From Oscillospiraceae bacterium (lineage in GTDB: Bacteria > Bacillota_A > Clostridia > Oscillospirales > Oscillospiraceae), in contig SVLP01000060.1 of the NCBI GenBank assembly GCA_015067895.1, forward strand, positions 1-6,476: 6,476 nucleotides of DNA, given 5' to 3'. The position numbers were made by a program, and so were the translations under genes. The notes below the pieces were generated by a model. It was not told the origin of the DNA. It worked only from the letters and a program-made list of their open reading frames with translations, and did no database searches. Shown one piece after another: positions 1-5,973 of the stretch (its first letter is position 1; every line of letters starts with the position of its first letter).

Positions 1-1418
1 CGTCCGGTCCAGCAGTAGGTGCAGACCTTTTCTTTGTCAATGCCGATGGCCTCCAGCACGCCGTCCAGAGACTGATAGCCCAGAGAGTCGAAGCCGAATT
101 TTTCACAAATCGTTTTCAGCATACAGCTGCCGCGCTCGGTCCGGGCGTCGGCATACTCGTCCAGATGCTTCTGGCCCTCGTCCCCCTCCAGCTCCTGAAT
201 GGTCTTGCGGGTCAGCAGCTCCATCTCGGACTTGCTGCTGGAGAAGTTCAGATACTTGCATCCGTACATGATGGGGGGACAGGCCGAGCGCATATGCACC
301 TCTTTCGCCCCGGACTCGTACAGAAACTCCACCGTCTCCCGCAGCTGGGTGCCGCGCACGATGGAGTCGTCCACGAACAGCAGCTTCTTGCCGTTGATGA
401 GATCCTGTACGGGGATCTGCTTCATCTTGGCCGTCTGGTTGCGGATGCGCTGATCGGTGGGGGTGAAGGAGCGCGACCAGGTGGGGGTGTACTTCACGAA
501 GGGGCGGGCGAAGGGTTTCTTGCTGTAATTGGCATAGCCGATGGCGTGGGGGACGCCGGAGTCGGGGATGCCGGCCACGAAGTCCACATCAGGCAGGATG
601 CCCTGCTCCTGCTCGTTGCGGGCCATGATCTCGCCGTTTTTATAGCGCATGATCTCCACATTGCTGCCCTCGTAGTTGGAGTTGGGGTAGCCGTAGTAGG
701 TCCACAGAAAGCCGCAGATCTTCATCTCCTCCCCGGCGGGGGAGACGGTCTCGAAGCCCGCGGAGGTCAAAGCCACGATCTCCTTGGGACCCAGCTCATA
801 CGCGTCCTCATAGCCCAGCTTCTGATAGGCGAAGGCCTCGAAGGAGGCGCACAGGCTGCCGTCGGGGTGCTTTCCGATGAGGATGGGCAGGCGGCCAACC
901 TTGTCGCGGGCCACCAGAATGCCGTCTCTGGTCATGATGAGGATGGTGATGGAGCCTTTGATCATCTCCTGCGCGTGGAGGATGCCGTCCACCAGATTTT
1001 CCTTCTGGTTGATGAGGGCGGCCACCAGCTCGGTGGAGTTGACGCTGCCGGAGCTCATGGCCATGAACTGGTGTCCGTGGTCAGAGAAATACTTCTCCAC
1101 CAGCTCCTCTGCGTTGTTGATAAGGCCCACGGTGGAAATGGCGTACAGCCCTAAGTGGGAGCGGACCAGCAGAGGCTGGGGATCGGTGTCGCTGATGCAG
1201 CCCATGCCGATGTGGCCGCTGAACTCCCGCATATCTTTTTCGAATTTGGTGCGGAACGGAGTGTTTTCGATGTTGTGGATCTGGCGTTTAAAGCCCTTCT
1301 CCTCGTCAAAGACAACCATGCCGCCCCGCTTGGTGCCAAGGTGGGAGTGGTAGTCCACACCAAAGAACACGTCAAGGGACACGTCCCGGGAAGAGACGGC
1401 GCCAAAAAAACCTCCCAT
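1..1418 (-). CDS. purF: PurF-like amidophosphoribosyltransferase lacking the glutaminase nucleophile (3' end cut by window edge)
   Basis: Family role: makes 5-phosphoribosylamine from PRPP and glutamine-derived ammonia, the first committed step of purine synthesis. I see 472 codons with no stop; the end (VCTYCWTG) aligns with the PurF C-terminus, so only a few residues are missing. Residues 1 to about 230 are a class II (Ntn) glutaminase-like domain. The PRTase domain carries VDDSIVRGT at 349-357, the PRPP-binding signature. Cysteines 235, 387, 466 and 469 align with the four [4Fe-4S] ligands of Bacillus subtilis PurF. The start is fixed by AAGGAG 8 nt upstream and an in-frame TAA five codons before the ATG. 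Odd: it begins MGGFFG where active enzymes have MCGVFG, so the Cys nucleophile is Gly; the glutamine-binding Arg motif and the HNG oxyanion motif are also absent. It lies 27 bp after purC. The family is clear, glutamine use is doubtful. Confidence 0.9.
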   Translation of the reverse strand, partial: MGGFFGAVSSRDVSLDVFFGVDYHSHLGTKRGGMVVFDEEKGFKRQIHNIENTPFRTKFEKDMREFSGHIGMGCISDTDPQPLLVRSHLGLYAISTVGLINNAEELVEKYFSDHGHQFMAMSSGSVNSTELVAALINQKENLVDGILHAQEMIKGSITILIMTRDGILVARDKVGRLPILIGKHPDGSLCASFEAFAYQKLGYEDAYELGPKEIVALTSAGFETVSPAGEEMKICGFLWTYYGYPNSNYEGSNVEIMRYKNGEIMARNEQEQGILPDVDFVAGIPDSGVPHAIGYANYSKKPFARPFVKYTPTWSRSFTPTDQRIRNQTAKMKQIPVQDLINGKKLLFVDDSIVRGTQLRETVEFLYESGAKEVHMRSACPPIMYGCKYLNFSSSKSEMELLTRKTIQELEGDEGQKHLDEYADARTERGSCMLKTICEKFGFDSLGYQSLDGVLEAIGIDKEKVCTYCWTG

Positions 1419-1445
1419 GCTTGATTCTCCTTAAAAGTCAGAAAA

Positions 1446-2126
1446 TTAAGCGAAGAAGAGCTTGTTCAGGGTCATGGGATCGATATACTTGCCGTCCTTG
1501 TACACGCGCATATTGCCGGAGGCGATCTCGTCGATCAGAATGACGTTGCCCTCGGCGTCATAGCCGAACTCGAACTTGATGTCGTACATATCCAGACCCT
1601 TCTCCTTCAGGTCGTCGGCCACGATCTTGGTGATGGCCTGAGTCATGGCCTTCAGATCATCGTACTGCTCGGCGGTCATGACGCCCAGATCCACCAGACC
1701 GTCCTTGGTGACCAGAGGATCGCCCAGAGCGTCGTTCTTGAAGGTAGTCTCCACATAGGCGGGCAGGTCCTGACCCTCGGTGCAGTACTGGTTGTAGCGG
1801 CGGTAGAAGGAACCCACGGCCTTGTAGCGGCAGATGACCTCCAGACCCTTGCCGAACACCTTGGCGGGCAGGACTTCCATGGTAGTGTTGGCCAGATCGG
1901 CAGAGACATAGTGGGTCTTGATGCCGGCGGCGTTGATCTTCTCGAAGAAGTAGATGGACATACGCAGGTTGACGTCGCCCACGCCCTCGATGGTCAGACC
2001 CACAGAGTTCTCACCGGGATCAAACACGCCGTCCTTGCCGGTGCAGTCGTCCTTAAACTTCAGCAGGTAGTTGCCATTGTCCAGCGCGAAAACGTCCTTG
2101 GTCTTACCGGTATAAACATGCTTCAT
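1446..2126 (-). CDS. purC: SAICAR synthetase (phosphoribosylaminoimidazole-succinocarboxamide synthase), divergent subtype
   Basis: ATP-dependent ligase joining aspartate to CAIR to give SAICAR, cytosolic, the step directly after PurE. The 226-residue protein has the family's N-terminal nucleotide loop as YTGKTKDVF (5-13; usual form YEGKAKKIY), then [12 protein letters not shown], the central region [31 protein letters not shown], and a C-terminal [13 protein letters not shown] (from 197). Usual PurC proteins read ADEISPDxxRLW at the last motif and are slightly longer, so this is a divergent branch; I recall similar proteins from gut Clostridia but could not search. The ATG at 2126 is chosen because GGAGG lies 8 nt before it; an in-frame TTG five codons upstream would place that Shine-Dalgarno inside the gene. 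It lies 54 bp after purE and 27 bp before purF, so co-transcription is likely. Confidence 0.93.
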   Translation of the reverse strand: MKHVYTGKTKDVFALDNGNYLLKFKDDCTGKDGVFDPGENSVGLTIEGVGDVNLRMSIYFFEKINAAGIKTHYVSADLANTTMEVLPAKVFGKGLEVICRYKAVGSFYRRYNQYCTEGQDLPAYVETTFKNDALGDPLVTKDGLVDLGVMTAEQYDDLKAMTQAITKIVADDLKEKGLDMYDIKFEFGYDAEGNVILIDEIASGNMRVYKDGKYIDPMTLNKLFFA

Positions 2127-2180
2127 GATAAATTCCTCCAATATTTAAAATAAAAGGTTTTGGATGTGAATGGGAAAAAC

Positions 2181-2672
2181 TCAGGCCAGTTCAGCCTGCA
2201 GTTTGGCCTCCTTGGCGGAGATCTGCTTGGCCATATCCTCGCGGGCGGCATCCAGCTTAGCGGCCAGCTCATCATCGGCCACGGCCAGGATCTGAGCGGC
2301 CAGAACTGCGGCGTTCTTGGCACCGTTGATGGCCACGGTGGCCACAGGAATGCCGCTGGGCATCTGAACGGTGGCCAGCAGAGCGTCCAGACCGTCCATG
2401 GCGCCGCCCTTCATGGGAATACCGATGACAGGCAGTGTGGAATTACCGGCGAAGGCACCGGCCAGATGGGCGGCCATGCCGGCGGCGCAGATTAGCACGC
2501 CAAAGCCGTTCTTGCGGGCGTTTTTGGCGAAATCGGCGGCCTCGGCGGGGGTGCGGTGGGCGCTGAGGATATGGGCCTCAAAGGGGATGCCGAACTGCTT
2601 GAGCTGTTCGCAGGCGCCTTTGACGACGGGCCAATCGGAATCAGAACCCATGATAACAGCAACTTTTTTCAT
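2181..2672 (-). CDS. purE: N5-carboxyaminoimidazole ribonucleotide mutase, class I PurE
   Basis: Converts N5-CAIR to CAIR in de novo purine synthesis, cytosolic. The 163-residue protein matches the usual class I length. Visible motifs are GSDSDW at 9-14 (phosphate/nucleotide loop), SAHRTP at 37-42 with the family's catalytic histidine at 39, CAAGMAAHLAG at 62-72, and VQMPSGIPVAT near 108-118, all characteristic of PurE. The C-terminal 25 residues are Ala/Lys/Glu-rich and probably helical. The start at 2672 has AAGGAG 11 nt upstream, a slightly long spacing. It is the first gene of the operon, preceded by a long structured leader (see separate entries). Class I bacteria normally pair it with PurK, which is not in this window. 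Confidence 0.96.
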   Translation of the reverse strand: MKKVAVIMGSDSDWPVVKGACEQLKQFGIPFEAHILSAHRTPAEAADFAKNARKNGFGVLICAAGMAAHLAGAFAGNSTLPVIGIPMKGGAMDGLDALLATVQMPSGIPVATVAINGAKNAAVLAAQILAVADDELAAKLDAAREDMAKQISAKEAKLQAELA

Positions 2673-2700
2673 GATTCACAACACTCCTTGGAAAAGATTA

Positions 2701-2736
2701 CAGGCTATCTGTGCGGATGGTCGTACAGATAGCCTG
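2701..2736 (-). promoter_or_regulatory. Perfect 12-bp inverted repeat in purE leader (possible attenuator hairpin)
   Basis: CAGGCTATCTGT and its exact reverse complement flank a 12-nt loop. In the minus-strand RNA two further pairs can form after an A-C mismatch, leaving a 6-nt loop. On the minus strand it is followed by TAATCTTTTCC, a weak U-rich tract, and then by the purE Shine-Dalgarno AAGGAG 15 nt past the stem. It begins 9 nt after the stop of the leader ORF at 2746. It could be a weak terminator/attenuator, a stabilising hairpin, or a structure limiting ribosome access to purE. No T-tract follows it on the plus strand, so it is assigned to the purE transcript. Confidence 0.6.
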
Positions 2737-2745
2737 GAGTTGGTG

Positions 2746-2829
2746 TCAGGTGCTATGAGGGTAGGAGGGAAAAAGCCGCACCACGGCGCAGCCAGTCAGA
2801 CAGAAACGCTGCAGACAACAGATGGACAC
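2746..2829 (-). CDS. Possible 27-residue leader peptide upstream of purE
   Basis: A short ORF starts with GTG 6 nt after a strong Shine-Dalgarno (GGAGGG) and stops with TGA just before the 12-bp purE leader hairpin. It lies wholly within the predicted leader RNA, about 30 nt after the likely transcription start. The peptide is cysteine-rich (Cys 4, 5, 10 and 14), beginning with Ser-Ile-Cys-Cys and ending in Pro-His-Ser-Thr, with no recognisable domain. A terminator-like hairpin is encoded inside it at codons 13-19, so translation and hairpin folding would exclude one another. This suggests a regulatory rather than functional peptide. A chance ORF remains possible; the good ribosome site and placement are the only support. 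Confidence 0.38.
   Translation of the reverse strand: MSICCLQRFCLTGCAVVRLFPSYPHST
2770..2793 (-). terminator. Candidate intrinsic attenuator inside the purE leader ORF
   Basis: Minus-strand RNA GCTGCGC-CGTG-GTGCGGC forms a 7-bp stem (two G-U pairs, tetraloop), extendable by one G-U pair, and runs directly into UUUUU, then CCC. A competing hairpin can form when upstream GCAGC (2812 to 2808) pairs with the same GCTGC that makes the terminator's 5' arm (2792 to 2788) across a 15-nt loop. That is the usual antiterminator/terminator arrangement. It lies inside the candidate leader peptide ORF. Found by eye; free energies were not calculated. Confidence 0.42.
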
Positions 2830-2830
2830 A

Positions 2831-2856
2831 AATATCCCTCCAGTTTAAAAGATATT
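2831..2856 (-). promoter_or_regulatory. Hairpin masking the leader ORF's ribosome site
   Basis: AATATC and GATATT form a perfect 6-bp inverted repeat in the leader RNA. Including G-U pairs, AATATCTTTT can pair with most of GGAGGGATATT, giving about 10 bp and a short loop. This covers the GGAGGG Shine-Dalgarno of the leader ORF and lies at the predicted 5' end of the purE transcript. A role in gating leader translation is inference. Confidence 0.3.
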
Positions 2857-2865
2857 ACCTCTACG

Positions 2866-2894
2866 ATTCTATCGAAAAACAGTGCATTTTGCAA
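2866..2894 (-). promoter_or_regulatory. Sigma-A-type promoter for purE-purC-purF
   Basis: On the minus strand TTGCAA (-35, 2894 to 2889) and TAGAAT (-10, 2871 to 2866) are separated by exactly 17 bp, matching the consensus at 4 of 6 and 5 of 6 positions. Transcription would start near 2859, giving a leader of about 190 nt before purE. The 90 bases between this promoter and the glycosyltransferase stop at 2985 show no terminator or gene, so read-through from that gene is also possible. Confidence 0.65.
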
Positions 2895-2984
2895 GAGGGA
2901 ATTTTTAGTTCGCTGCTGTTTTGTCGCAATATACAAGAGAAACGAAAAGAACGGCATGGAAATTTACATGAGAGGAAAATCGCA

Positions 2985-4076
2985 TTAAAGCAAACCGGCG
3001 GTGCTGAGGATGCGCAGTACCTCGCCGGCCCGGTTGGACCAGGATGCGGCGGCACCGTGGGCCTGACGGCGCTGGCTGACGAACCCGGGGGCCTCCTCCA
3101 GGGCGCTGCGGCACAGGGAGACGAATTCCCGGTCATTATAGGCGCCATAAACCACATCAGGGAAGAGTTCCACCTGGTCGGGCCATAGCATGGAGACGAT
3201 GGGTTTTCCGGTGGAGAGGTACTCATACAGACGGGTGGACACCACGCCGTCATCGGTACGGTCCTGGTGGAGGACATCCACAAGCACGTCGCATCGGAAG
3301 AGCCAGTCAGGGACTTCGTTCAGGGAACAGGGGCCGGCAAACACCACGTTGGGTTGACGGCGAAGCCGCTCCAACAGAGGGTTATCCACCCGTTTGCCCA
3401 GCAGCAGGAAGGTCCAGTCGGGGTGCTCCCGCGCGGCGGTCAAAACGGGGGAGAGTTCCAGATCGGGTGTGATAGTCCCTGCCCAGCCAAAGACAGGACC
3501 TTCGGCATAGGGTAGGATATCCCGCACCGGGGGACCGTTTTGCCGGGAGAAGAGGGGGTAATTGACACCGTTGGGCAAAAGGGCAATGTTGGCGCTGCAG
3601 GGGGACAGTCGCTCGGACAGCATGGGGGATGCGGTGAAGACGACATCGGCGGCGTGGGCCAGAGTCCCTTCCCAGTGGGGAGGCAGCTCGTCCCACTCCC
3701 GGTCGCAGTCATAGACCAGACCGTCATAGGAGAGATCGTCCAGCATATGAACGTGTTCCGGCGCGGTCACCCACAGCAGAGGGGAGTGAAAACGGTGTCG
3801 GGCGGCCTTTTCCCGCACGAAGGAGCTTTGACGCCGATGCTCGGCGCGGAAAAGGGGACCATACTGCTCGGCTACTCCCAAAAGGAGAGGCGGCAGGGTG
3901 TAGACCGTCACGTTGGGACGCACCTTGCGGCCGTTTTCTCTCCATGCGCGGTCAGTGCGTCCGGCGGGGGGAGAGAAGTATAAAATTTGAGTATCCCGCA
4001 GGCGGGAAAGCAGCTGCTGGGTCCGTCCGGGGGAGGAACTCCAGGGCTGGTTGGAAATACATAGGATCTGCTTCAA
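2985..4076 (-). CDS. GT-B fold glycosyltransferase (GT4/TuaH-like)
   Basis: Predicted cytosolic glycosyltransferase adding a sugar from an activated donor to a surface glycan or lipid-linked acceptor; donor and acceptor unknown. The 363 residues show the two-domain GT-B pattern: an N-terminal acceptor half, then LLPNGVNYPLF (167-176), FGWAGTI (196-202), WTFLLLGK (221-228), NVVFAGPCSLNEVPDWL (243-259) and the donor-site helix STRLYEYLSTGKPIVS (280-295) with the conserved Glu at 285. No signal peptide or membrane segment is evident. The start is a TTG supported by AGGAG 7 nt upstream; no ATG fits the N-terminus (KQILCISNQPW). It resembles TuaH-type teichuronic acid glycosyltransferases, but this rests on motif resemblance only. 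It is probably transcribed alone from the near-consensus promoter at 4190-4218. No terminator is visible before the pur promoter. Confidence 0.85.
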   Translation of the reverse strand: MKQILCISNQPWSSSPGRTQQLLSRLRDTQILYFSPPAGRTDRAWRENGRKVRPNVTVYTLPPLLLGVAEQYGPLFRAEHRRQSSFVREKAARHRFHSPLLWVTAPEHVHMLDDLSYDGLVYDCDREWDELPPHWEGTLAHAADVVFTASPMLSERLSPCSANIALLPNGVNYPLFSRQNGPPVRDILPYAEGPVFGWAGTITPDLELSPVLTAAREHPDWTFLLLGKRVDNPLLERLRRQPNVVFAGPCSLNEVPDWLFRCDVLVDVLHQDRTDDGVVSTRLYEYLSTGKPIVSMLWPDQVELFPDVVYGAYNDREFVSLCRSALEEAPGFVSQRRQAHGAAASWSNRAGEVLRILSTAGLL

Positions 4077-4163
4077 AGAAATTCTCCTGTCGAAAGATTG
4101 GGGCCGGAGTTACGATATCACAGAAAAGACGCATGAAAAGTCCTTTTATCTTGGGGACAACCA

Positions 4164-4172
4164 TGGTATAAT
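4164..4172 (+). promoter_or_regulatory. Extended -10 promoter for dat and the QueG-like gene
   Basis: TGGTATAAT is a perfect extended -10 element; no good -35 lies 16-18 bp upstream, which is usual for such promoters. The start site would be near 4179, giving a 5' UTR of about 77 nt. That UTR contains a small GC hairpin (GACC/GGTC with a bulged T plus GCC/GGC, 4199-4216) and is A-rich just before the ribosome site. Confidence 0.65.
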
Positions 4173-4189
4173 CAAAATGATACAAAATT

Positions 4190-4218
4190 ATTATAAGCGA
4201 CCTGCCCCCGGCGGTCAA
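4190..4218 (-). promoter_or_regulatory. Near-consensus sigma-A promoter for the glycosyltransferase
   Basis: On the minus strand TTGACC (4218 to 4213) and TATAAT (4195 to 4190) are separated by exactly 17 bp. The -10 is perfect and the -35 matches 5 of 6. The start site would be near 4183, giving an untranslated leader of about 107 nt that runs back across the plus-strand dat promoter. Confidence 0.75.
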
Positions 4219-4255
4219 GAACGGAAGAATGGAAAAATAAAAAGGAGTGTCTGTC

Positions 4256-5101
4256 ATGAAAGAAGTCGGTTATTATAACGGCGTTATCGGCCCTCTGGCT
4301 GAAATGACGGTCCCTATTTTCGACCGCGCCCTCTATTTTGGGGATGGAATTTACGAGGCTACCTGCATCAGAAACGGCATCCCTTTCGCGCTGGATGACC
4401 ATTTGGACCGGATGTATAACTCTCTGCGCCTTATGGAGATCCCCTTCACCATGAGCAGGGAGGAAATCACCACAGAACTCAAGAAGGTCATTGCCGCCGC
4501 CGAGCCAGAGCCATGCCAGTTCCTCTATTGGCAGATCACCCGGGGCAATGCCATGCGCAATCATGTATTCCCCAAGGATGTCAAGCCCAGCCTGCTCATC
4601 TATGTCAAGCCCCACAAGATGAAGGATCTGAGTGTCCCCTATAAGCTGATCTCCATGGAGGATATCCGCTTTAAACTGTGCAATATCAAGACGCTGAACC
4701 TGATCCCCAGCGTGCTGGCCAACCAGCGGGCGGTGGAGGCCGGATGCGACGAGGCGGTGCTCCACCGGGGCAGCCGGGTCACCGAGTGCGCCCACAGCAA
4801 TATCTCTATTTTAAAGGATGGGGTGCTGCGCACTGCTCCCACCGATGAGCTGATCCTTCCCGGTATTACCAGAAAGCATCTGCTGTCCTTGGCTAAGGAA
4901 CACGGCATTCCCACCAGCGAGACCCCCTTCTCCATGGTGGAGCTGATGAACGCCGATGAGGTCATCGTCACCAGTTCCAGTGCCCTGTGTATCCGGGTTT
5001 CCCACATTGACGGCATCCCTGTGGGTGGAAAGGATCCTGAGCGCATTAAACTGCTGCAGGACGCCTATTGGAACAAATTTGTTGCCGAAACGCAGCCTTA
5101 A
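4256..5101 (+). CDS. dat: D-amino acid (D-alanine) aminotransferase, fold type IV PLP enzyme
   Basis: Transfers the amino group between D-alanine and 2-oxoglutarate (and other D-amino/2-oxo acid pairs), supplying D-Glu or D-Ala for peptidoglycan; cytosolic. The 281-residue protein is the usual DAAT length. FGDGIYE (28-34), Lys145 in NIKTLNL (the PLP Schiff-base lysine, same number as in Bacillus DAAT) and Glu177 in VTEC (PLP pyridine nitrogen) are present. Tyr33, Arg101 and His103 (in MRNHVFP) correspond to the Tyr31/Arg98/His100 carboxylate trap that separates DAAT from branched-chain aminotransferases. This favours D-amino acid substrates over IlvE or 4-amino-4-deoxychorismate lyase activity. 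The ATG at 4256 has AAGGAG 8 nt upstream; an in-frame GTG three codons earlier is less well placed. It has its own promoter and is followed after 24 bp by the QueG-like gene. Confidence 0.9.
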   Translation: MKEVGYYNGVIGPLAEMTVPIFDRALYFGDGIYEATCIRNGIPFALDDHLDRMYNSLRLMEIPFTMSREEITTELKKVIAAAEPEPCQFLYWQITRGNAMRNHVFPKDVKPSLLIYVKPHKMKDLSVPYKLISMEDIRFKLCNIKTLNLIPSVLANQRAVEAGCDEAVLHRGSRVTECAHSNISILKDGVLRTAPTDELILPGITRKHLLSLAKEHGIPTSETPFSMVELMNADEVIVTSSSALCIRVSHIDGIPVGGKDPERIKLLQDAYWNKFVAETQP

Positions 5102-5125
5102 ATTACCGTATTGGAGGAATGAACC

Positions 5126-5959
5126 ATGGAAAAAAGCCAGATCGTCGCCCTCATCCAGGATGTTTTCCGTACTTTCCCCGGCAACGCCGTCCCCGAACAG
5201 GAGGCCATTCGCCCTGAACTTGCGGGGATGGTCCTGTTTGAAGCCCCTCTGGTGGGGTTTGCCGACGCGGCCGACCCTATTTTCGAGACCTATCAACAGG
5301 AGGGGGTGGTCGGTCCCTGGCATATGCTGCCCCAGGAGTGGCTGCCCGGGGCAAAGACGGTCATTTCCATGTTCTTTCCCTTTACCGAGGAAGTGAAGGA
5401 AGGGGAGCGCAGGGCGCAGCTCTATGAGACTTCTGCCCAGTGGCTCCACGGCCGCATTGAGGGACAGAATTATCTGGTCACCTTATTTAAGGAGATCAGC
5501 CGCCGCCTGACCGAGGCAGGGGTTGACAACTGCGTTCCCTGTTACGATCCCCGGTTTAAGGTGGGCAGAGGCCGCCCTGTTCCAGGCTTTGATGTGCGTA
5601 CTTACGGCAGTACCTGGTCCGAGCGCCACGCCGCCTATGCCTGCGGGCTGGGTACCTTCGGTCTGAGCAAGGGCATCATCACCGAGAAGGGCATGGCAGG
5701 CCGTCTTGGCAGTATCATCGTGGATGCAGAGATGGAAGTTGAGCCGCGCCCCTATACCGGGGTGTATGACTATTGCACCCGCTGCGGCGCCTGCGTGAAG
5801 CGCTGTCCCGCCAAGGCCATTGAGCCGGAGACGGGTAAGAACCATGACAAGTGCGCCGGACATATGGACTGGACCGAGGTGGCCTACGCGCCCCGCTACG
5901 GCTGCGGCAAGTGCCAGACCTGCGTCCCCTGCGAGAGCCGAAATCCTTCAAAAAAGTAA
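5126..5959 (+). CDS. QueG-like (epoxyqueuosine reductase family) iron-sulfur protein, function unassigned
   Basis: A cytosolic redox protein of 277 residues related to the QueG/COG1600 group, whose characterised members reduce epoxyqueuosine in tRNA with cobalamin and two [4Fe-4S] clusters. The N-terminal half contains APLVGFADAADPIFE (40-54) and LPGAKTVISMFFPF, as in COG1600-like clostridial proteins. WSERHAAYACGLGTFGLSKG lies in the middle. The C-terminus has a ferredoxin motif CTRCGACVKRCP (Cys 217, 220, 223, 227), then Cys243, then an unusual C-x2-C-x2-C-x2-C run (260, 263, 266, 269). It is shorter than typical QueG, which I recall as over 300 residues, and the second Cys run does not look like the QueG form, so true QueG activity is doubtful; a paralogous reductase is as likely. 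GGAGG 8 nt before the ATG fixes the start. It is the second gene of the dat operon and is closed by a strong terminator. Confidence 0.75.
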   Translation: MEKSQIVALIQDVFRTFPGNAVPEQEAIRPELAGMVLFEAPLVGFADAADPIFETYQQEGVVGPWHMLPQEWLPGAKTVISMFFPFTEEVKEGERRAQLYETSAQWLHGRIEGQNYLVTLFKEISRRLTEAGVDNCVPCYDPRFKVGRGRPVPGFDVRTYGSTWSERHAAYACGLGTFGLSKGIITEKGMAGRLGSIIVDAEMEVEPRPYTGVYDYCTRCGACVKRCPAKAIEPETGKNHDKCAGHMDWTEVAYAPRYGCGKCQTCVPCESRNPSKK

Positions 5960-5973
5960 TATACAGATCAGTT

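Noticed and set aside
165..1154. Long plus-strand open frame of 329 codons
   Set aside because: It is antisense to purF, whose minus-strand translation shows clear domain motifs throughout. The plus-strand product is a low-complexity Gly/Ala/His/Leu-rich shadow of a GC-rich gene.
1398..1418. Frameshift at a 7-T run hiding the normal PurF N-terminus
   Set aside because: The Gly codon replacing Cys lies before the run, the frame is continuous through it, and other glutaminase motifs downstream are also changed, so sequencing error does not explain the loss.
2734..2843. Long-range 6-bp pairing between CTGGAG near the leader ORF ribosome site and CTCCAG before the 12-bp hairpin
   Set aside because: A single 6-bp complement across about 100 nt is expected by chance and does not extend on either side.
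2673..2859. Purine (guanine/adenine) riboswitch upstream of purE
   Set aside because: I looked for the conserved three-way junction elements (TATA-like P1 strands, TTTCTACC-type core) and did not see them in the leader.
2895..2984. PurR-type box (CGAAC core) upstream of the pur promoter
   Set aside because: One GCGAACTAA resembles half a Bacillus PurBox, but no properly spaced inverted partner is present, and I am not aware of PurR being general in Clostridia.
3540..3983. Plus-strand open frame of 147 codons opposite the glycosyltransferase
   Set aside because: Antisense shadow of a gene with clear GT-B motifs; composition is Gly/Val-biased and no family is recognisable.
4172..4795. Minus-strand open frame of 207 codons overlapping dat
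   Set aside because: It lies antisense to dat, whose catalytic residues are intact; no ribosome site or recognisable motif. The same applies to the minus-strand frames at 4811-5449 and 5483-5863.
4256..5101. Branched-chain aminotransferase (IlvE) or 4-amino-4-deoxychorismate lyase (PabC)
   Set aside because: Same fold, but the Tyr33/Arg101/His103 carboxylate trap and overall length match D-amino acid aminotransferase.
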